From Pseudomonas cyclaminis (GTDB lineage: Bacteria > Pseudomonadota > Gammaproteobacteria > Pseudomonadales > Pseudomonadaceae), in the NCBI RefSeq assembly GCF_015163715.1, contig NZ_JADDUM010000142.1, forward strand, positions 1 through 33,240: a stretch of 33,240 nt of DNA, in the 5' to 3' direction. Every line of letters starts with the position of its first letter. Position 1 is the first letter of the stretch. This document shows, one piece after another, positions 27,772 through 33,240 of this stretch. Made by a program: the position numbers and the translations under genes. The notes under the pieces were generated by a model. The model was not told where the DNA came from. It did no database searches and saw only the letters and a list, made by a program, of their open reading frames with translations.

Positions 27772-29640
27772 TTAAATCCACAACTTCTTGAAGTCACGCC
27801 CGCCATAGATCAGGTTGACCATTGCGCGGGTCACCATGATGGCCGTGAACATCGAGGTAAAGATACCGAGGGACATGGTTACCGCAAAACCCTTGACCGG
27901 GCCGGTACCCATGGCGAAGAGAATCCCGCCGACCAGCAACGTGGTCAGGTTGGAGTCGAGAATCGCGGTAAATGCCCGGCCGAAGCCTTCGTTGATTGCA
28001 CGCTGTACGGTCATGCCGTTGGCAATCTCTTCACGAATCCGCGAGAAGATCAGTACGTTGGCGTCAACCGCCATACCCATGGTGAGCACGATACCGGCAA
28101 TGCCCGGCAGGGTCAGTGTTGCACCCAGCAGCGACATCAGAGCCAGCAGCATCACCATGTTGCCCGCCAAAGCGACGGTGGCGATGATGCCGAAGAAGCG
28201 GTAGATGGCGATGATGAACAGCGAGACAAACAACATACCCCACAGTGCAGCATCCACACCCTTGGTGATGTTGTCCGCACCCAGGCTAGGGCCGATGGTA
28301 CGTTCTTCAGCGAAGTACATCGGGGCCGCCAGGCCACCAGCACGCAGCAGCAGTGCCAGCTCCGAGGATTCGCCCTGGCCATTCAGGCCGGTGATACGGA
28401 ACTGAGCCCCCAGCGGCGACTGAATAGTCGCCAGGCTGATGATCTTCTTCTCTTCCTTGAAGGTCTGCACCGGCACGTCTTTCTCGACGCCGTTGACGAT
28501 CTGCTTGGTGTAGGTGGTGACAGGACGCTGCTCGATGAAGATCACCGCCATGCTGCGACCGACGTTGCTGCGCGTGGCGCGGCTCATCAGTTCGCCGCCA
28601 TGACCATCCAGGCGGATGTTCACCTCAGGCGTGCCATGCTCGCCGAAACCGGCCTTGGCGTCAGTTACCTGGTCACCCGTGATGATCAAGCCACGCTCGA
28701 TCTGCGCCGGTGGACGGTTGCCTTCGCGGAACTCGAATTCTTCGGAAGTGGCGCGAGAAGCACCTGGCTCAGCCGCAAGGCGGAATTCCAGGTTGGCGGT
28801 TTTACCCAGGATACGCTTGGCTTCAGCCGTGTCCTGCACGCCTGGCAGCTCAACCACGATGCGGTTTGCGCCCTGGCGCTGAACGATCGGCTCAGCCACA
28901 CCCAGCTCGTTGACGCGGTTACGTACGGTGGTCAAGTTCTGCTTGATGGAGTACTCGCGGATTTCCGCGATCTTGGCCGGGCTCATTGCCAGACGCAGTA
29001 CAGCCTGACCATTCAGGTCAGCCGGTACGATGTCGAAATCGTTGAAGTTCTTGCGGATCAGCGCACGGGCCTGTTCGCGGGAAGCTTCATCGGAGAAGCC
29101 CAGCTGGATGGCACCGTTAAGCTGCGGCAGGCTGCGATAACGCAGCTTCTCTTTACGCAGCAGGCTCTTCACGTCGCCTTCGTAGACTTTCAGGCGCGCG
29201 TCGAGGGCTTTGTCCATGTCGACTTCCAGCAGGAAGTGCACACCACCGGACAAGTCCAGACCCAGCTTCATCGGGTGCGCGCCAATGCTGCGCAGCCATT
29301 GTGGCGTGGTCTGTGCCAGGTTCAGTGCAACGACGTAGTCGTCACCCATGGCCTTGCGCACGACATCTTTTGCCGGCAATTGGTCTTCTTGCTTGGTCAG
29401 GCGCAACAAGCCGCCCTTCGCACCAGCTGCCAATGTTGCCGCTTTAACCTGGATACCCGCATCGGTGAGCGCTTTGCTCGCGCGGTCCAGATCAGCCTGG
29501 TTGACCTGCAACGAAGTGCTGGCGCCAGTGATCTGGATCGCCGGGTCATCAGGATAGAGATTGGGAGCGGAATAAATAAAACCGATCGCCAGCACCGCCA
29601 GGATCAGTACGTATTTCCACAGAGGGTATTTGTTCAGCAT
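27772..29640 (-). CDS. secD: Protein translocase subunit SecD
   Basis: 622 residues. TM1 is at 7-25; a large periplasmic P1 domain follows, with the conserved GLDLSGGVHFLLEVD near 130; five more TMs lie in the C-terminal 170 residues, with GMAVDANVLIFSRIREE and the MAxGTGPVKGFAVT segment. SecD and SecF together drive late translocation. ATG at 29640 is used. It ends 9 bases before secF and is intact. Confidence 0.97.
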   Translation of the reverse strand: MLNKYPLWKYVLILAVLAIGFIYSAPNLYPDDPAIQITGASTSLQVNQADLDRASKALTDAGIQVKAATLAAGAKGGLLRLTKQEDQLPAKDVVRKAMGDDYVVALNLAQTTPQWLRSIGAHPMKLGLDLSGGVHFLLEVDMDKALDARLKVYEGDVKSLLRKEKLRYRSLPQLNGAIQLGFSDEASREQARALIRKNFNDFDIVPADLNGQAVLRLAMSPAKIAEIREYSIKQNLTTVRNRVNELGVAEPIVQRQGANRIVVELPGVQDTAEAKRILGKTANLEFRLAAEPGASRATSEEFEFREGNRPPAQIERGLIITGDQVTDAKAGFGEHGTPEVNIRLDGHGGELMSRATRSNVGRSMAVIFIEQRPVTTYTKQIVNGVEKDVPVQTFKEEKKIISLATIQSPLGAQFRITGLNGQGESSELALLLRAGGLAAPMYFAEERTIGPSLGADNITKGVDAALWGMLFVSLFIIAIYRFFGIIATVALAGNMVMLLALMSLLGATLTLPGIAGIVLTMGMAVDANVLIFSRIREEIANGMTVQRAINEGFGRAFTAILDSNLTTLLVGGILFAMGTGPVKGFAVTMSLGIFTSMFTAIMVTRAMVNLIYGGRDFKKLWI

Positions 29641-29660
29641 CACGCCGCCCGCTTATAACG

Positions 29661-29681
29661 CGGGGCGCCTTGCGCGCCCCG
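29661..29681 (-). other. GC-rich hairpin between yajC and secD
   Basis: CGGGGCGC (29661-29668) pairs with GCGCCCCG (29674-29681) over a 5-base loop. No T-run follows on either strand, so it is more likely an mRNA structure than a terminator. It lies 20 bases upstream of secD and could limit its expression. Confidence 0.45.
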
Positions 29682-29702
29682 TCGATTGGTAAAGGTTGTT
29701 AC

Positions 29703-30041
29703 TCAGATCGCTTTGAGCGTGCCTTTTGGCAGCGTGGCGGCGATGGCGCCTTTCTGGAACTTCATTTCTACGGTGTCGGAGACTTCCAGAACCACGAAAG
29801 CGTCGGAAACCTTGGTGATCTTGCCGGCGATGCCGCCAGTGGTCACAACTTCGTCACCTTTTTGCAGGCTGCCCAGCAGGTTCTTCTGCTCCTTGGCGCG
29901 CTTGGCCTGTGGACGCCAGATCATCAGGTAGAAGATGACCAGGAAGCCGACCAGGAAAATCCACTCGAAACCACCGCCCATAGGACCGGCAGCGGCAGGC
30001 GCAGCGGCGTCAGCCATGGCATTAGAGATAAAAAAGCTCAT
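29703..30041 (-). CDS. yajC: Preprotein translocase subunit YajC
   Basis: 112 residues. One membrane helix (FEWIFLVGFLVIFYLMIW, about 25-42) is followed by a conserved RPQAKRAKEQKNLLGSLQKGDEVVTTGGIAGKI domain. YajC associates with SecDF. It lies between tgt and secD, the standard order. Confidence 0.96.
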   Translation of the reverse strand: MSFFISNAMADAAAPAAAGPMGGGFEWIFLVGFLVIFYLMIWRPQAKRAKEQKNLLGSLQKGDEVVTTGGIAGKITKVSDAFVVLEVSDTVEMKFQKGAIAATLPKGTLKAI

Positions 30042-30084
30042 TTAGCACTCCAGTTGCAAATAGTGAATCTTAGGGTCGGAAAAC

Positions 30085-31204
<1,120 letters not shown>

Positions 31205-31208
<4 letters not shown>

Positions 31209-32254
31209 AAGGTTTCCTCTGGGCCGCGTGGCGCCGGATTACGGGTGATAAACATCGCATCACCGTAGCTGAAAAAACGGTATCCATTTTCGATGGCAGC
31301 CTGGTAAGCGGCCATGGTTTCGGGATAACCGGCAAATGCCGACACCAGCATCAATAGCGTGGATTCCGGCAAATGGAAGTTGGTCACCAGGCAGTCGACT
31401 ACATGGAACGGCCGGCCTGGGAAAATAAAGATATCGGTGTCGCCACTGAATGGCTTGAGCACGCCGTCGCGTGCCGCACTCTCCAGGGAGCGCACGCTGG
31501 TGGTGCCCACGGCCACCACACGCCCTCCACGCGCCTTGCACGCAGCGACCGCATCGACCACATCCTGGCTGACTTCCAGCCATTCGCTGTGCATATGATG
31601 GTCTTCGATGTTATCCACACGTACCGGCTGAAACGTGCCGGCCCCCACGTGCAGGGTCACATAGGCGGTCTCGACGCCCTTGGCGGCAATCGCGTCCAAC
31701 AACGGCTGATCGAAATGCAGCCCGGCAGTCGGCGCAGCTACCGCACCGAGGCGCTGGGAGTAAACCGTCTGATAACGCTCACGGTCCGAATCTTCATCAG
31801 GGCGGTCGATGTACGGAGGTAACGGCATATGGCCGACGCGCTCCAACAGGGGCAACACTTCTTCGGCGAACTTGAGTTCGAACAGTGCGTCATGACGCGC
31901 GACCATCTCAGCTTCGCCACCGCCGTCGATGAGGATGCTTGAACCTGGCTTCGGCGACTTGCTGGAGCGCACATGGGCCAGGACGCGATGAGTGTCGAGC
32001 ACACGCTCCACCAGAATCTCCAGCTTGCCGCCGGAAGCCTTCTGGCCAAACAGCCGTGCCGGAATCACCCGGGTATTGTTGAACACCATCAAGTCGCCTG
32101 GGCGTAAATACTCAAGCAAATCAGTGAATTGACGGTGTGCGAGGGCACCGCTGACCCCGTCCAGGGTCAGCAGTCGACTGGCGCGACGCTCGGCCAAAGG
32201 GTGGCGAGCGATCAGCGAATCAGGCAGTTCAAAAGTAAAGTCAGCAACGCGCAT
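31205..32254 (-). CDS. queA: S-adenosylmethionine:tRNA ribosyltransferase-isomerase QueA
   Basis: 349 residues. It begins [20 protein letters not shown] and contains the QueA hallmarks [36 protein letters not shown] and [17 protein letters not shown]. It adds the ribosyl group of SAM to preQ1 in tRNA, making epoxyqueuosine, the step after Tgt. Its stop overlaps the tgt start by 4 bases (ATGA), so the two queuosine enzymes are translationally coupled. It is divergent from the tRNA-Leu gene. Confidence 0.97.
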
Positions 32255-32320
32255 GATGGGGTTCGTCTAGCAGGGCCCGGAAGTCTAGCGGAAATAGTGA
32301 AAATAGACCATGAAACGTGA

Positions 32321-32349
32321 TTGACCAACGGTAATCTCATCTCTATACT
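32321..32349 (+). promoter_or_regulatory. tRNA-Leu promoter
   Basis: TTGACC (32321-32326) and TATACT (32344-32349) are exactly 17 bases apart and followed by a GC-rich discriminator (TCGCCGCC), a hallmark of stable-RNA promoters under stringent control. The tRNA begins 13 bases after the -10. Confidence 0.85.
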
Positions 32350-32362
32350 TCGCCGCCATTGA

Positions 32363-32447
32363 GCCCTGATGGCGGAATTGGTAGACGCGGCGGATTCAAA
32401 ATCCGTTTTCGAAAGGAGTGGGAGTTCGAGTCTCCCTCGGGGCACCA
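32363..32447 (+). tRNA. tRNA-Leu (anticodon CAA)
   Basis: An 85-base class II tRNA with encoded CCA. The acceptor stem GCCCTGA pairs with TCGGGGC with one G-T pair; the anticodon stem GCGGA/TCCGT closes the loop TTCAAAA, giving CAA, which reads UUG. A long variable arm and the T-loop TTCGAGT are present. Confidence 0.97.
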
Positions 32448-32455
32448 TCTTAAAG

Positions 32456-32485
32456 AAAGACCTTGAATTTCAAGGTCTTTTTTTT
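32456..32485 (+). terminator. tRNA-Leu terminator
   Basis: AAAGACCTTGA (32456-32466) and TCAAGGTCTTT (32470-32480) form a perfect 11-bp stem with a 3-base loop, running into eight Ts. Confidence 0.93.
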
Positions 32486-32716
32486 CGTCTGAAAAAAAGT
32501 GAAAGCCTGTCGCCAGGGGCCGTATAAGCGCTCAGAAGACCTGATCAGGCGAAACCAACCCCAATATAGTTACAAGCCTTAAAAGCCAGTGAGCGCGCTT
32601 ACGGGCCGCGAGAGTCTTGTTATGACATAGCCTCCCCTATCAGCACACATAAGCCAACGCGCGAACCTCGACTTGAATATGGTCAACCTCACCTACCGTA
32701 TTGCCGTGGTATGAAG
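32486..32716. other. Intergenic region after tRNA-Leu, no gene seen
   Basis: 231 bases between the tRNA terminator and the DUF6429 stop. I see no conserved ORF, no copy of the tRNA 3' end and no integrase remnant. The base composition looks more AT-rich than the rest of the window. Confidence 0.5.
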
Positions 32717-32977
32717 TCAGGTATCCGAGTCGGAACCATGCTCCACTTGAGTTTTTAGCCCAAACAATCGGTCGGCTATCTGTCGACCGCGCTCCAACCC
32801 TTCAGCCGTCAACCAAATCGTTTTGTTCTTGTTCACCGGATCGCTGATGAAACCATGTTCATGCAATCGGTTCATTGTCTCGAAGTCGAACCCTTTCCAG
32901 GCATTGCCATTTTCAGAACTGAAGGTTACCAACAGGGCAAGCATGGCTTCTTCAATCAGTTTATCGTCGTACTCCAT
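32717..32977 (-). CDS. DUF6429 family protein
   Basis: 86 residues, acidic, small and cytoplasmic. The sequence MEYDDKLIEEAMLALLVTF, then AWKGFDFETMNRLHEHGFISDP, and VWLTAEG-like TIWLTAEGLERGRQIADRLFGL matches what I recall as DUF6429: a predicted winged-helix-like fold of unknown function. The reading frame upstream (ending 32956) overlaps its start by 22 bases. It is transcribed toward the tRNA-Leu terminator. Codon use looks ordinary. Function unknown. Confidence 0.75.
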   Translation of the reverse strand: MEYDDKLIEEAMLALLVTFSSENGNAWKGFDFETMNRLHEHGFISDPVNKNKTIWLTAEGLERGRQIADRLFGLKTQVEHGSDSDT

Positions 32978-33050
32978 GATCGCTGCTCCGCTCGTTCTTT
33001 AAATTCAACGTAAACCCTGCCGGCCATCAAGATGGACAGCACGTTTAATA
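32956..33050 (-). pseudogene. Unidentified ORF tail between recC remnant and DUF6429
   Basis: In a frame different from the recC remnant, this strand reads LLNVLSILMAGRVYVEFKERAEQ and stops at 32956, overlapping the DUF6429 start. Upstream of about 33050 the same frame only shadows recC, so if real it is a 3' fragment of another gene joined at the recC breakpoint. It could also be non-coding. Confidence 0.3.
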
Positions 33051-33146
33051 ACGGCGCATCCAGCTCACCACCAGGCTGCGCAGTTCGTCCAGCCGATTGC
33101 CGTGAACCACCATGAATCCAGCACTGAGGGACGTCGCATCCGGCAT
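33045..33146 (-). pseudogene. recC: 5' remnant of recC (exonuclease V gamma), 33 codons
   Basis: ATG at 33146, with AGGAAG 5 bases upstream, opens a 33-codon frame whose product contains GFMVVHGNRLDELRSLVVSW and ends MRRY-stop. This resembles the RecC N-terminus (E. coli has HSNRLDVLEALMEFI; Pseudomonas RecC, from memory, continues MRRYPLAPLENE). The frame stops at TAA (33047-33045) just where the homologue would continue, and the following DNA is unrelated. RecC is about 1,150 residues, so this is a fragment with its native ribosome site. The match is from memory, not a search. Confidence 0.6.
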
Positions 33147-33240
33147 AACGGCTTCCTTGGGAAAAACAAAATCGAGGCATGGACTTTAGCACTGAAGATG
33201 GCCGAGATGACCGCTTCAGCCTTTTCCGAGCGCCCAAAAC

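Noticed and set aside
32620..32740. Minus-strand frame SYHGNTVGEVDHIQVEVRAL after DUF6429
   Set aside because: Overlaps the DUF6429 end without start codon or ribosome site; no family recognised. Probably chance.

Overview
The window reads as a core-genome segment of a Pseudomonas chromosome, most likely from the P. fluorescens group. The evidence is GC-rich coding, gene orders typical of Pseudomonas (rlmN-pilF-rodZ-ispG-hisS-yfgM-bamB-der; iscR-iscS-iscU-iscA-hscB-hscA-fdx-iscX-ndk; queA-tgt-yajC-secD-secF), and copies of the REP palindrome (core GGGGGCTTGCCCCCG) spread between genes. Species identity is inference.

Layout. 1-1.8 kb: a TauE/SafE permease (-) divergent from a LysR regulator (+). 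1.8-6.1 kb (+): xseA, an M23 peptidase, a possible leader ORF, leuA and its terminator. 6.1-8.3 kb (-): an aminotransferase overlapping an omega-amidase-like nitrilase, then a repeat-rich spacer. 8.3-17.1 kb (-): rlmN, pilF/pilW, rodZ-like, ispG, hisS, yfgM-like, bamB, der. 17.1-23.4 kb (-): ndk and the complete isc Fe-S assembly operon, which starts at iscR with two IscR-type operators over its promoter. 23.4-25.1 kb (-): cysE and trmJ. 25.2-26.1 kb (+): suhB. 26.2-31.2 kb and on to 32.25 kb (-): a glycine-zipper protein, then queA-tgt-yajC-secD-secF. 32.36 kb (+): tRNA-Leu(CAA). Right edge (-): a DUF6429 gene and what looks like the first 33 codons of recC, cut short.

Function. Most of the window is housekeeping: Fe-S cluster assembly with its cysteine supply (cysE next to isc), Fe-S clients (ispG, rlmN), outer-membrane assembly and secretion (bamB, yfgM, secDF-yajC), RNA modification (rlmN, trmJ, tgt, queA), translation (hisS, der) and leucine synthesis.

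Most notable. Five otherwise well-conserved genes (xseA, leuA, pilF, secF, tgt) each lack exactly one base, and in every case the gap lies on the coding strand between a C and a G that is followed by a pyrimidine. Adding one base restores full-length family members. A systematic sequencing or consensus error is far more likely than five independent mutations, since secF and others are important for growth. I found no convincing new defence or mobile system. The least explained DNA is the last 0.75 kb.
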